Origin: Halorubrum hochsteinianum
GTDB lineage: Archaea > Halobacteriota > Halobacteria > Halobacteriales > Haloferacaceae
Direction of reading: 5' to 3'
Assembly: GCF_023702125.1 (NCBI RefSeq)
Contig: NZ_CP098415.1
Location: 682,001 to 746,000, forward strand
Length of the DNA stretch: 64,000 nt
Shown: in pieces, positions 24,274 through 34,345 of the stretch
How positions within the stretch are numbered: position 1 is the stretch's first letter
Layout: each line of letters begins with the position of its first letter
Made by a program: the position numbers and the translations under genes
The notes under the pieces: model-generated
The model's input: only the letters and a program-made list of their open reading frames with translations
Databases searched by the model: none
What the model was told of the DNA's origin: nothing

Positions 24274-24360
24274 CGTCCGAGCGGGCTGACCCGGGGCGAG
24301 TCGCGTCCGAGCGTGTGGACCCGGGGCGAGTCGCGTCCGAGCGTGTGGACCCGGGGCAAG
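24274..24360. repeat. 30-bp tandem repeat, about 2.5 copies
   Basis: Units starting GACCCGGGGCGAGTCGCG and ending GAGCGTGTG run 24288-24317 and 24318-24347 (identical), then a truncated third unit with one change (GACCCGGGGCAAG). A partial unit precedes the first. A TATAAATAC box sits just upstream (about 24260). The array lies between the divergent BCCT gene and the GTG of a small gene at 24392, within its presumptive 5' region. Confidence 0.88.
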
Positions 24361-24391
24361 TGACTCCTGTCGCCGGAGCGTACTCCGCGGC

Positions 24392-24727
24392 GTGAACCAC
24401 GTCCCGAACGAGGCGCTGGCCGCGGTCGACGCGTTCGGCGAGGGCCACCTCCGCGGGGACCCGCCGGCGGTCCGGGAACGGCTCCGGTCGGACCTGCGGG
24501 TCCGCATAACCGCGAACGGGGACGGCCAGACCGCCCTGTGTCGGTTCGAGACGGAACACGCGCGAGCGCCGCCGACCCTCCGCGACCGCGGCTCGTTCCT
24601 CGCCACGTACGTCGACGGGATCGACGAGCGGCTCCGCGAGTGGGGGGTCGAGCCGCCGGAGGCCTACGAGTACCGCGAGACCGTCGACGGCACGCACCGG
24701 TACGAGGGGACGCTGTCGCTGCCGTGA
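24392..24727 (+). CDS. Hypothetical acidic protein (111 aa)
   Basis: A 111-residue soluble protein starting at GTG (NHVPNEALAAVDAFGEGH). It has an alpha-beta look with an amphipathic helix (TYVDGIDERLREWGVEPPEAYEY) and ends in a beta strand (THRYEGTLSLP). No family recognised. Coding character is moderate: codon-position GC bias follows neighbours and no longer frame competes. If TATAAATAC at about 24260 is the promoter, the mRNA would have an unusually long leader containing the 30-bp repeats. Confidence 0.6.
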   Translation: MNHVPNEALAAVDAFGEGHLRGDPPAVRERLRSDLRVRITANGDGQTALCRFETEHARAPPTLRDRGSFLATYVDGIDERLREWGVEPPEAYEYRETVDGTHRYEGTLSLP

Positions 24728-24784
24728 CCGGGGCGGCGGGACTCGCGTCGGGGATTTATGGGGCCGTCGGACGCAGGGCGTGAC

Positions 24785-25309
24785 GTGATCCGAACCGCCG
24801 CCTACGCCGCGCACGTGCTGTCGGGGGCCTTCTGGACCGGGGCCGTCCTGTTCGTCGTCTACGCGGTCCTCCCGCGGGCGCGAGAGGGTGCGCTGTCGCG
24901 GGAGTCGTTCGCCGACGCCGCGCACCGCCTCCTCATGGTCACGCGCTGGACCGGCGTCGCGCTGCCGCTCACCGGGGCGTACCTCATCTGGCTGCTCTAC
25001 CGGCCGCTGGAGCTTCTGACCGGCACGTCGCGGGGGTGGGCGGTCCTCGCGATGCTGTCGCTGTGGGGGGTCATGAACGGACTTGTCGAGTTGGGAGTCC
25101 TCCGAATGCGTCGGGAGATCGACCCCGACGTGGGGTGGGGGACGTACATGGCCGAGGGGTTCCCGACCGAGGCGCTCGGCGGTGCCGGGAACGCGCCGGA
25201 GGCCGCCCGGTTGGCGACCGTCGCGCGCCCCTACCTGCTGGCGAGCGCGGCTCTGGCCGTCCTGCTGCTCGTCGACGCCGCGCTCTTGGCCGGCGGGCTG
25301 CCGGGGTGA
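24785..25309 (+). CDS. Integral membrane protein, CopD-like
   Basis: 174 residues with about four hydrophobic helices (around 8-30, 52-72, 80-100 and 150-170). The opening AAYAAHVLSGAFWTGAVLFVVYAVLP, with His in the first helix and an aromatic pair, resembles CopD or DUF2269-like proteins that carry membrane-bound copper or heme ligands, but this is only resemblance. GTG 24785 is preferred over an in-frame ATG at 24758, because that ATG is part of the TATA box TTTATGG, 25-30 bases before 24785. Confidence 0.68.
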   Translation: MIRTAAYAAHVLSGAFWTGAVLFVVYAVLPRAREGALSRESFADAAHRLLMVTRWTGVALPLTGAYLIWLLYRPLELLTGTSRGWAVLAMLSLWGVMNGLVELGVLRMRREIDPDVGWGTYMAEGFPTEALGGAGNAPEAARLATVARPYLLASAALAVLLLVDAALLAGGLPG

Positions 25310-25527
25310 GGCTGGGGCGACCGAGAGGGCCGAGACGACTCGGGAGCGACCGAGAGCGTCGAACCGAGCCGTTCCTATATAAACGACCTCGAACCGGCCG
25401 TCGCTGCCGGACAAAGTTCAATGGTAACTCTCCACACGGATAGGCGACGACGGCCGCGTTGTAGTGCGGTTTTCGACGGCAACCCTCGGCGGCGATCGCT
25501 CGCATCCGTTCGCCGCTCACCGAGAAG

Positions 25528-25537
25528 TTTATATAGA
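25528..25537 (+). promoter_or_regulatory. Thermosome gene TATA box
   Basis: AAGTTTATATAGAATC places a strong archaeal TATA box (TTTATATA) 23-30 bases before the thermosome ATG at 25560. A second strong box, CTATATAAAC at about 25376-25385, lies about 180 bases upstream. It may give an alternative longer transcript, but no gene starts at the right distance from it. The 250-base gap otherwise holds no gene I can support. Confidence 0.75.
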
Positions 25538-25559
25538 ATCACAATCAATCAAACGCTGT

Positions 25560-27216
<1,657 letters not shown>

Positions 27217-27218
<2 letters not shown>

Positions 27219-27265
27219 AATCTGTCGGAGACAGATTTCCATAGACCGTCAGGCCCCGCCTGACG
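27217..27265 (+). terminator. Two adjacent hairpins after the thermosome gene
   Basis: GAAATCTGTC (27217-27226) and GACAGATTTC (27230-27239) form a perfect 10-bp stem with a 3-nt loop, starting inside the TGA stop codon. A second perfect stem, CGTCAGGC/GCCTGACG (27247-27254 and 27258-27265), follows at once. No U-tract follows, so if these end transcription they do so unlike bacterial terminators. The rest of the gap up to 27525 shows no gene. Confidence 0.6.
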
Positions 27266-27525
27266 CAGTCGATGTAAGCGAGGTTCCGACCGAACCCGCC
27301 CCGACCGCCGCAGCGACGACCGCTCGATAATTACCGCCGTTCACACGCTCTGTTTTCCCCCGTTTCACGCGACGGTCGACAGCGGCCGCCACGTCGGACC
27401 GAGCGACTCGACCGGGACGATGCGCTCCGACCGGACCGGAGAGATCCGGTCTCCGGGACCGTCCGTGCGCGGCGCGCGCATCCGCGGCCGCACCTCTTTA
27501 CGGATCCGGACCGTACGGATCGGCG

Positions 27526-27780
27526 ATGACGAACCTGACACTCTACGAGCTGGAGGGCTGTCCGTACTGCGCGAAGGTGAAGACGAAGCTCTCTGACCTC
27601 GGTCTGGAGTACGACTCGGTGATGGTGCCGCGCTCGCACAGCGAGCGCACCGAGGTCGAGGAGGTCTCCGGACAGACGGGCGTGCCGGTCCTCGTCGACG
27701 AGGAGCACGGGGTCGAGGGGATGCCGGAGAGCGACGACATCGTCGAGTACCTCGAAGAGACGTACGGCAACGCGAGCTAA
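27526..27780 (+). CDS. Glutaredoxin-like protein
   Basis: An 84-residue glutaredoxin/GST-N-fold protein. The active site is CPYC (residues 12-15, EGCPYCAKVK), with the cis-Pro loop GVPVLVD (about 52-58) and the C-terminal ESDDIVEYLEETYG helix, giving a complete compact thioredoxin fold. It probably catalyses thiol-disulfide exchange with small thiols; haloarchaea use gamma-glutamylcysteine rather than glutathione. No neighbour suggests a particular partner. Confidence 0.88.
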   Translation: MTNLTLYELEGCPYCAKVKTKLSDLGLEYDSVMVPRSHSERTEVEEVSGQTGVPVLVDEEHGVEGMPESDDIVEYLEETYGNAS

Positions 27781-27867
27781 GCGGCCGGTCACGCGGGAAG
27801 CGCGGTCGACGGACGCGGCGTCGACCGAACGAGAGGCTATTTATTCGGCGGGGGTGAGGTGTCCGGC

Positions 27868-28227
27868 GTGCGACTCCATCACCGTCCCGCCGCGGCGACC
27901 GACCCGTCGGAGACCGTCCTCGCGAGCGACGTCGACGTCGCGCGCTCGACGCTCGAACAGGCGCGGGGGCTGATGTTCCGCCGGTCGATCCCGGACGACT
28001 ACGCCCTCGTGTTCCCGTTCGACGAGGCCGACACGCAGTGGCTCCACATGCTGTTCGTGCCGTTCGCCATCGACGCGGTGTGGCTCGTCGACGGCGAGGT
28101 CGCGGCGAAAAAGCGGCTCGCGCCGTTCGTCGGGCTGGGCCGCGGTCGCGCCGACACCGTCGTCGAACTCCCCGCGGGCGCGGCGGAGTCGGTGAGCGTC
28201 GGCGACGAACTGCGGCTCGTCGACTGA
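27868..28227 (+). CDS. DUF192 family protein
   Basis: A 119-residue DUF192 protein. The characteristic block RGLMFRRSIPDDYALVFPFDE (about 33-53) and the following HMLFVPFAIDAVWLVDGEVAAKKRLAPF with a C-terminal ELPAGAAESVSVGDELRL make the family assignment safe; its function is unknown. GTG 27868 is chosen over the in-frame GTG at 27859 because CTATTTATTC is centred about 27 bases before it. Follows the glutaredoxin gene but has its own TATA box. Confidence 0.78.
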   Translation: MRLHHRPAAATDPSETVLASDVDVARSTLEQARGLMFRRSIPDDYALVFPFDEADTQWLHMLFVPFAIDAVWLVDGEVAAKKRLAPFVGLGRGRADTVVELPAGAAESVSVGDELRLVD

Positions 28228-28276
28228 GCCCGCGACCGGTCGGGCGCTCCGGCCGCGAGCGGGGCGGCGGAGCGCG

Positions 28277-29818
28277 TCAGGCGTCGCGCTCGTTCGGGCT
28301 GAACAGGTCGTCGTCTGACGGCGGGCCCTCCGCGGCCCGCAGCGACAGTTCGACCCGGCTCCCGCCGGCCTTGCTCTCGGCGATGTCGAGCGTCCCGCCG
28401 CCAGCGGTGACGATCCAGTTCACGTACCAGAGGCCCAGCCCGCTCGCGTGTTCGAGCGGCGTCTCCTCGCCGGTGAGGACGGCGCGCTCGGCCGGCGGGA
28501 TCCCCGGCCCGTCGTCGGCGACGACGAGCGAGACCCACGACTCGCTCGGCAGTTCCGCGGCCGAGACCCGGACTCGCGGTTCGTCGGCGTCGTTGTGACG
28601 GATCGCGTTGTCGACGAGTTCGGTGATCGCCTCGGGGAGGAACGAGACGGCGGAGACGACGAGCCCCTCGGGGACGTCGACCTCGACGGCGGCCCGGTCG
28701 TGGATCGCCGGGTCGAGCGATTCGAGCGCGGCGTCGACCGCGGGGGCGAGCGTGACGGGGCGCGGCGAGGGCCGCTGCGAGAGCAGCCGTTCCACCTTCC
28801 GGGACGTCTCGCCGAGGCGCAACAGCCGCTCGGCGGTGTCGACGACCCGCCGCAGTTCGGCGGTGAGGTCCGGGTCGTCGATCGACTCGATGGCGCGGGC
28901 GGTGAAGCCCGTGACCACGTTGAGGTCGTTCCGGAAGTTGTGGCGCAACACGCGCGTCAGCACCGCGAGCCGCTCCTCTCGCAGCGACGCCTCGGTGACG
29001 TCCTCGCCGACGCCGACCGCGCCGACGACCCGGTCGCCGTCGGTGACGGGGCCGATAGAGAGCCGGTAGGGGACGCGCTCGCCGGAGCGGGTGAGCAGCC
29101 GCGCCTCGCAGGCGGCGGGGTCGGCGTCGCGGTACACCCGTGAGAGCGCCTCGCTGACGGCGTCGCGCGTCGCCTCGTCGAACAGCGACGTGAGCGCCGT
29201 CCCGGACAGCGCCGCCGGCTCGTAGCCGGAGTCGGACGCCAGCCGGCCGTTCCACCGCGAGAGCGTCCCCTCCTCGGTACACCGGAACAGCGCGAGCGGG
29301 ACGGTCCCGGCGAGCGCGTCGACCAGCCGCCGCTCGGCGTCGCGCTCGTTCGCCGCCGCGACGCGCGCGGTCGCGTCCGAGAACCCGACGACGAGCCACT
29401 CGCCGCCGGCGATCGTCGCCGTGTGGAGCGCCGCGTCGACCCGGAGTCCGGGGTCGCCGATCCGGACGTCCCACTCGAACCGCTCGGTCCGGGCGTCGTC
29501 GGGGGCGGACCCCCCGGCGTTCGAAGCCCGGGCCGCGACCTCCGAGACCGGCTCCCCGGCGACGGTGCGGTCGGTCTCGCCCACGTCCGGGAGGCCCATC
29601 AGCGTCAGCGTGCCGCGGTCGTGGCCGAGGAGGTCGGCCGCGGCGGGGTTCGCGGCGCGGATCGCCAGCGTGTCGGGGTCGCACACGAGCGTTGCGGTCG
29701 GGACCGCCTCGACGAACGCCCGGAGGACCCCGGTCGCGTCGACGGTCCCGGTCGGGTCGGCGGCCCCGCTCGACGACGGCCGGTCGTCGGTCGGCGGGTC
29801 CCCGTCGCGGTCTCCCAT
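28277..29818 (-). CDS. PAS-domain sensor histidine kinase
   Basis: A 513-residue soluble kinase. Two PAS-like sensor segments (about residues 28-140, RAFVEAVPTATLVCDPDTLAI, and 150-270 with LALFRCTEEGTLSRWNGRLASDSGYEPAALSG) precede the phospho-acceptor box RVLRHNFRNDLNVVTGF (His near 291) and the ATPase domain with N box ITELVDNAIRHND, G box DDGPGIPP, and SGLGLWYVNWIV. No transmembrane helix is visible, so the signal is intracellular or comes through a partner. No response regulator gene lies alongside, which is usual for haloarchaeal kinases. Confidence 0.9.
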   Translation of the reverse strand: MGDRDGDPPTDDRPSSSGAADPTGTVDATGVLRAFVEAVPTATLVCDPDTLAIRAANPAAADLLGHDRGTLTLMGLPDVGETDRTVAGEPVSEVAARASNAGGSAPDDARTERFEWDVRIGDPGLRVDAALHTATIAGGEWLVVGFSDATARVAAANERDAERRLVDALAGTVPLALFRCTEEGTLSRWNGRLASDSGYEPAALSGTALTSLFDEATRDAVSEALSRVYRDADPAACEARLLTRSGERVPYRLSIGPVTDGDRVVGAVGVGEDVTEASLREERLAVLTRVLRHNFRNDLNVVTGFTARAIESIDDPDLTAELRRVVDTAERLLRLGETSRKVERLLSQRPSPRPVTLAPAVDAALESLDPAIHDRAAVEVDVPEGLVVSAVSFLPEAITELVDNAIRHNDADEPRVRVSAAELPSESWVSLVVADDGPGIPPAERAVLTGEETPLEHASGLGLWYVNWIVTAGGGTLDIAESKAGGSRVELSLRAAEGPPSDDDLFSPNERDA

Positions 29819-29950
29819 CTGTCGGTTACCGAGACACTCCGCGCATATGTGTTTATTGATTTATGGGTCGCGGCGACCCGGGAGGGGTGCGGGCCGAGAC
29901 GCGCGTCGATCGTCGGCCGGGACGCCCGTCGGCTCTCGACCGGAGACCGG

Positions 29951-32548
29951 TCAGTCCGCCTTCACCTGCCAGTCGCGGACGGTGTCCGCGCCCACGCCGT
30001 CGACATCGGCCGCGAGGTCGTCCGGGTCGGCCGACTTGAGCTCGTCGACGCCGTCGATGCCGGCGTCTTTCAGCTTCTCCGCCGTCTTCTCGCCGATCCC
30101 TTCGACCGCCTGAAGCTCCGACCCCTCCTGCCGGGCCGTGAACTCGCGGTAGTTACAGATCGGACAGCCCAGCTCCCACGGCTCGTCGCCGGAGTGGACC
30201 CGGAGGTGCGGGAGGTCGTGCTCCTCGCAGCGCTCGTCTGTGACCTCGATCTCGCCGCGCCGCGGGAGCGGCAGCGAGTAGTCGCAGTCGGGGTAGCGCG
30301 TACAGCCGACGAGCCGGGAGCCGGAGCGGAGCCGCTTGATGGCCAACTCGCCCCCGTGTTCCTCCCCGCACTCCGGACAGACCCCGATCACCTCGTCCTC
30401 CTGCTCGTCCGCCTCGTCGGCCTTACACTGCGGGCAGCCGTGGACGAACGTCTTCCGGCCGGCGAGCATCTTCACGTGCCGGAGGTCGTGGTCCTCGCAG
30501 GTCTCGTCGAGGATGAGCGGCTTGCCGGTCGAGGGAAGCGGGAGGGTGTACTCGCAGTCGGGGTAGCCGTCGCAGCCGACGAAGTACGACCCCTGTCGCG
30601 ACTTCCGGACGAGGAGGTCCGAGCCGCACTCCGGACAGGGACCGAGCGTCTTGTCCGCCTTCAGGGAGTTCTGGAGGTGGTCGCCGACCGTCTCGCGCGA
30701 CTCGGTGAGGTCGTCGAACACGCTCGAAAGCAGCTCGCGAGAGGCCTCGGTCACGTCCTCGTACTCCCTCTCGCCGGCCGCGATGGCCGCCATGTCCCGT
30801 TCGAGCTGGGCGGTCATCTCCTCGCTCACGATCCGGTCGGCGAACTCCTCCGCCGCCTCGACGACCGCCTCCGCGAGCCGCGTCGGCCGCGGCGGGTCGC
30901 TCTCGACGTAGTTGCGGTCGTACAGCTTCTCTATCGTGCGGTGGCGGGTCGCCTTCGTCCCCAGCTGCCGCTTCTCCATCTCCTCGATGAGCCGGGACTG
31001 GCCGTAGCGGCGGGGCGGCTGGGTCTCTTTCCCCTCGGTGGCGCGGTCCGACAGCGACAGCGTCTCGCCGACCTCCACGTCCGGGACGATCCGCTCGTCG
31101 CTGGAGCGGTACGGGTACACCTCGTGGTACCCCGCCTCCAGCAGCCGCTTGCCGTTGGCCTTCAGCCGCAGTCCGCCGTCGGCGACGAGGTCCGCGGGCT
31201 TCGCCGCGTCGTCCGGATTCCGCAGCGCGGCGAGCCCGTCCGCGCGCTCGGCGATGGGGGTCGCCTCGCCGTTCGCGAGCGCGACGACCCGCAGCCGCTC
31301 CCACGTCGCCGGGTCGGCGCAGGTCGCGAGGAAGCGGCGGACGATCAGCTCGTACACCTCCCACTCGTCGTCGGAGAGGTCCGAGGCCGAGGGGAGCTCG
31401 CCGGTCGGGTGGATCGGGGGGTGGTCCGTCGTCTCCTCGTCGCCCTCGGTCGGCTCGATCTCGCGGTCGTCGTCGATCAGGCTCGTGGCGTCGGTCCCGA
31501 ACGTCGACGACTCCGCGAGGTCGGCTATCAGCTCCTCGGGCTCCAAGTCGTCGGGGTACACCGTGTTGTCGGTCCGGGGGTAAGTGACGTAGCCCGCGGT
31601 GTAGAGGTCCTCCGCGAGCGACATGGCGCGCTGCGCGGAGTAGCCGAGCGAGCCCGCCGCGCGGATGAACGCCGTGGTGTTGAACGGCGTCGGCGGGTCG
31701 TCGGTCTGGGTCCGTCGCGTCACGTCGTCGACGTTCGCCCCGTCGGCGGCGTCGAGCGCCTCGGTGAGCGTCTCGGCGACGCCCTCGTCCCAGACGCGCT
31801 CGCGCTCGTTGCCCTCGTCGTTCAGGTAGAAGTAGCGCGCCTCGAAGGGGTCGCCGCCGGACTTCGCCAGCTCGCCGGTGAGCTCCCAGTAGGGCTCCGG
31901 ATCGAACGCCTGTATCTCGCGCTCGCGGTCGACGATGAGCTTGAGCGTCGGGCCCTGGACCCGGCCGACGGAGATGAAGTCGTCGCCGAGCTGGCGGGCC
32001 GATAAGGAGAGGAAGCGGGTGAGCGCCGCGCCCCACGTGAGGTCGATGGTCTGGCGGGCCTCGCCGGCGGCCGCGAGCTCGAAGTCGAGCTCGTCGGGGT
32101 TCGCGAACGCCTCCTGCACCTCGTTTTCGGTGATCGAAGAGAAGCGCACGCGGTCGACGGGGGCGTCCTCGTTCACCTCGCGCACCAGCTCGTACGCCTC
32201 CTTGCCGATCAGCTCGCCCTCGCGGTCGTAGTCGGTCGCGATGACGACGCGGGAGGCGTTGCGGGCGAGCCGCCGGAGCGCGGCGACGATCCCCTCCTGC
32301 GTGGGCGTCTTCGTGACGGGCGCGTCGATCAGCTCGACCGGCTCGACGTCGCGCCAGTCGTTGTACTCGGCGGGGAAGTCGACGCCGACGACGTGGCCGG
32401 AGAGGCCGATGCACCGCTTGCCGCCCCACTCGTAGACGTTGACGTCGTTGGTCCGCTCCGCGGTCGCGGACTCGCCGCTCAGGATGTCGGCGATGCGCCG
32501 CGCCGCGTTGTCCTTCTCCGTGATTATCAGCTCGGGGCCGCGACTCAT
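29951..32548 (-). CDS. topA: DNA topoisomerase I (type IA)
   Basis: An 865-residue type IA topoisomerase that relaxes negative supercoils by cutting one strand. The TOPRIM domain opens LIITEKDNAARRIADIL with acidic ATDYDREGELIGKEAY (about residues 108-123). The active-site tyrosine is Tyr323 in TYPRTD, preceded by DLYTAGYV. Three C-terminal Cys-rich zinc ribbons follow (GPCPECGSDLLVR, GVCPECGEEHGGELAI, and others), then a helix-hairpin-helix pair (LQAVEGIGEKTAEKLKDAGIDG). The four-toroid core is intact. Confidence 0.94.
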   Translation of the reverse strand: MSRGPELIITEKDNAARRIADILSGESATAERTNDVNVYEWGGKRCIGLSGHVVGVDFPAEYNDWRDVEPVELIDAPVTKTPTQEGIVAALRRLARNASRVVIATDYDREGELIGKEAYELVREVNEDAPVDRVRFSSITENEVQEAFANPDELDFELAAAGEARQTIDLTWGAALTRFLSLSARQLGDDFISVGRVQGPTLKLIVDREREIQAFDPEPYWELTGELAKSGGDPFEARYFYLNDEGNERERVWDEGVAETLTEALDAADGANVDDVTRRTQTDDPPTPFNTTAFIRAAGSLGYSAQRAMSLAEDLYTAGYVTYPRTDNTVYPDDLEPEELIADLAESSTFGTDATSLIDDDREIEPTEGDEETTDHPPIHPTGELPSASDLSDDEWEVYELIVRRFLATCADPATWERLRVVALANGEATPIAERADGLAALRNPDDAAKPADLVADGGLRLKANGKRLLEAGYHEVYPYRSSDERIVPDVEVGETLSLSDRATEGKETQPPRRYGQSRLIEEMEKRQLGTKATRHRTIEKLYDRNYVESDPPRPTRLAEAVVEAAEEFADRIVSEEMTAQLERDMAAIAAGEREYEDVTEASRELLSSVFDDLTESRETVGDHLQNSLKADKTLGPCPECGSDLLVRKSRQGSYFVGCDGYPDCEYTLPLPSTGKPLILDETCEDHDLRHVKMLAGRKTFVHGCPQCKADEADEQEDEVIGVCPECGEEHGGELAIKRLRSGSRLVGCTRYPDCDYSLPLPRRGEIEVTDERCEEHDLPHLRVHSGDEPWELGCPICNYREFTARQEGSELQAVEGIGEKTAEKLKDAGIDGVDELKSADPDDLAADVDGVGADTVRDWQVKAD

Positions 32549-32650
32549 TGCGCCGAGATACGCCGCTGCCGGGTCTAAAGCTTTCGCGACGCGAGATTGG
32601 CGGCAGGCGCGGGGTCGAAGGGCCTCAAAAGGCGGGTCGGCGCGCGACCG

Positions 32651-32818
32651 TCACCGGGCCGCGTCGTCGGATTCCGCGAGGAACTCCGCGTCCGTGGGCT
32701 CCGCGTACGGTTCCGGCGGTTCGTCGTCCGCGTTGAGTTCGCGCCGTGCGAGGTGGTTCTCGAGTTGGCGGCGCTTGTTCCTCCCTTTCCGCTCGCGGCC
32801 CGATTTCGTGTCTGGCAT
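32651..32818 (-). CDS. Small charged protein, unknown function (55 aa)
   Basis: 55 residues starting MPDTKSGRERKGRNKRRQLE: a strongly basic first half (KSGRERKGRNKRRQ) and an acidic second half (NADDEPPEPYAEPTDAEFLAESDD). The basic part could bind nucleic acid. ATG 32818 is used rather than one at 32833 because a GGTATAG box sits 16-24 bases upstream of 32818, within the usual leaderless range. No family recognised. Upstream of it, 32834-32962 shows only this promoter. Confidence 0.62.
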   Translation of the reverse strand: MPDTKSGRERKGRNKRRQLENHLARRELNADDEPPEPYAEPTDAEFLAESDDAAR

Positions 32819-32962
32819 CGTCACCCGTGTCAACTATACCCACACATATGAATCTTGTGTCGGTGTGCGGACGAGTCGGCGAGAAAACGGGCAGATAGAC
32901 GACCAGCGGAGAGGGTTTAAATGCCGGCGAGCGGCAACGTCAATCGGTTGTAAACAGAGGAT

Positions 32963-33300
32963 GCGGTGGCGCGTGCCTGCGAGCGGCCGCCGGAGGCGGC
33001 CGCGAGACAGCACGCGCGAGGGAGTCGCGAGCGGCCGGGCGACCGTCGGGAGCCCGGAGCGAGCGACGAGGCTGGGGAGAGGTGAGGTGCGGTTCGGTGC
33101 TGGGCGGGACTCGAAGGGGCAGCCGCGAGGCGGGCAGAGGCGACGTAAGCACCGCAGGAGGGAGTGAAACGAGCGACGAGGAGCACAACGAGCGTCTGCC
33201 CGCCTCGCGGCTGGGGCTTCGACGGTCTCTGTGCCGATCGGCGGTTTATAAACACCTCCTACATCGTACGGCCGAGTGGCTGGGGCTTCGGAGACACCTG
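32963..33300 (+). ncRNA. Structured dispersed repeat, copy D
   Basis: Core starts GCGGTGGCGCGTGCC. Helices: GCGCGTGC/GCACGCGC enclosing a GCGGCCGC/GCGGCCGC hairpin; GTCGC/GCGAC with inner CCGGGC/GCCCGG; then the conserved GACGAGGCTGGGGAG and GGGACTCGAAGGGGCAG. The long hairpin is the clearest of the set: a perfect 19-bp inverted repeat, CAGCCGCGAGGCGGGCAGA at 33120-33138 and its complement at 33195-33213, with a 56-nt loop. A 69-bp tail unit containing GGTTTATAAAC ends in the CTGGGGCTTCGG motif near 33295. Function unknown. Confidence 0.7.
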
Positions 33301-33356
33301 CCGTCGGTCCGCGATTGGGTAGTTATAGACGCCTAACAAAAATCTGCCAGCGAATT

Positions 33357-33851
33357 TCAACAGCGAGTGTCTCTGGATACGATCTCGTCAGCAGGGTCAA
33401 CGCGGAACAAGACCCCACCATCAATTGGTGCGAAGACCACCACATAGATGCAGCCGCTGTACTCCTCACCGAGAGGCTGGGTGACGACGGTCTCGTCTTC
33501 GGCCGAGTCGGGACCGTCATCGGGATACCCCGCTTTCACGTCCAGCCACAACGGCTCGTCACCGTTCCCGAATGGACCGTCGACGAGATCCACATCGGCC
33601 TCAGTGCCTTCAGTCGCATCGAGCTCGAAGGAATCCCAGTAGAGTACGCTCTCGGTGGACCGCAGAACGACGTCGAACGTTCGCGGAACGTCCTGCCCGT
33701 TCGCGATCTCGATCGTGTCGACGATTGTTGGATCGTTGTCGCTCTCCGTGGAATCACCGCGGAGGTCGGTACAGCCAGCGAAACTGGCTAGACCGGTACC
33801 GCTGAGGCTGAGGAGGAGCGTACGGCGTTCAGTAGATACCTTGGGGACCAT
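33357..33851 (-). CDS. Tat-type secreted lipoprotein, unknown function
   Basis: A 164-residue protein with a haloarchaeal lipoprotein signal: twin-arginine ERRTLLLSLSGTGLASF followed by the lipobox AGC (Cys at residue 27). The mature part is acidic with a beta-rich look (RTFDVVLRSTESVLYWDSFELDAT, CIYVVVFAPIDGG). It ends abruptly in a Cys-containing tail (SRDTRC). The AT-rich sequence upstream (33852-33920, several TATA-like runs) and weaker GC bias set it apart from neighbours and suggest recent acquisition. No family recognised. Confidence 0.68.
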   Translation of the reverse strand: MVPKVSTERRTLLLSLSGTGLASFAGCTDLRGDSTESDNDPTIVDTIEIANGQDVPRTFDVVLRSTESVLYWDSFELDATEGTEADVDLVDGPFGNGDEPLWLDVKAGYPDDGPDSAEDETVVTQPLGEEYSGCIYVVVFAPIDGGVLFRVDPADEIVSRDTRC

Positions 33852-33979
33852 CTGAACGACAGATCTATTTTTAATATATTCATTTATATTTTCTCACCGA
33901 AATCAGTACAGAACAAAAAAGTAAGCATATAGATCCCTATGGTGGCAGAATCCTCGCGCTACATAGGCTCGGTAATTCC

Positions 33980-34258
33980 GGACTCGCTCGTCGCTGACGC
34001 TCCTCGCTCGTAGTCGGCGTCGACAGAAACGCCAGGAGGGGGATTTGAACCTAAATCAGACGTGCTCGTTCGCGGCTCGCGGCTTCGCCGCTCGCCCACC
34101 GAGGTGCTCGCTTCGCTCGCACCTCGCACCGCTCACTGCGCGCGACTGATAGGGTTCAAATCCCTTGGTCTCGGTTCGTCGACGCCGGACTCGCTCGTCG
34201 CCGGCGCTCCTCGCTCGTAGTCGGCGTCGACAGAAACGCCAGGAGAGGGATTTGAACC
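33980..34258. repeat. 72-bp direct repeat containing the tRNA-Ser 3' end
   Basis: 33980-34051 and 34187-34258 are 69/72 identical. Each begins GGACTCGCTCGTCGC and ends in the tRNA-Ser 3' part GCCAGGAG-GGGATTTGAACC. The second copy overlaps the intact tRNA-Ser; the first is an orphan 3' fragment 207 bases away. The 135 bases between contain short palindromic stretches and a T-arm-like GGGTTCAAATCCC at about 34152-34164. This could be a footprint of integration or excision at the tRNA, or a simple tandem duplication. Confidence 0.82.
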
Positions 34259-34318
34259 CCCGATCCCGGATGGGAACACGCTTTCCAGGCGTGCGCCTTA
34301 CCACTCGGCCATCCTGGC
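34237..34318 (-). tRNA. tRNA-Ser (GGA)
   Basis: Read on the minus strand: acceptor GCCAGGA/TCCTGGC with discriminator G, D arm GGCCGAGTGGTAAGGC, anticodon stem-loop ACGC-CTGGAAA-GCGT (anticodon GGA), a long variable arm (GTTCCCATCCGGGATC), and T arm GGGGG/CCCTC with loop TTCAAAT. The long variable arm is diagnostic of class II tRNA. No encoded CCA. A TTAACAG box lies about 27-33 bases upstream. Confidence 0.92.
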
Positions 34319-34345
34319 TCACGTGGTGATATTCCGGTGCGACTG

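Noticed and set aside
33276-33791. Plus-strand frame antisense to the lipoprotein gene
   Set aside because: The minus strand has a textbook twin-arginine lipoprotein signal; the plus-strand product has no motif and begins inside repeat copy D.
34052-34186. A second tRNA in the spacer between the 72-bp repeats
   Set aside because: Only a T-arm-like GGGTTCAAATCCC and a partial 3' end are present; no acceptor, D arm or anticodon stem can be built.
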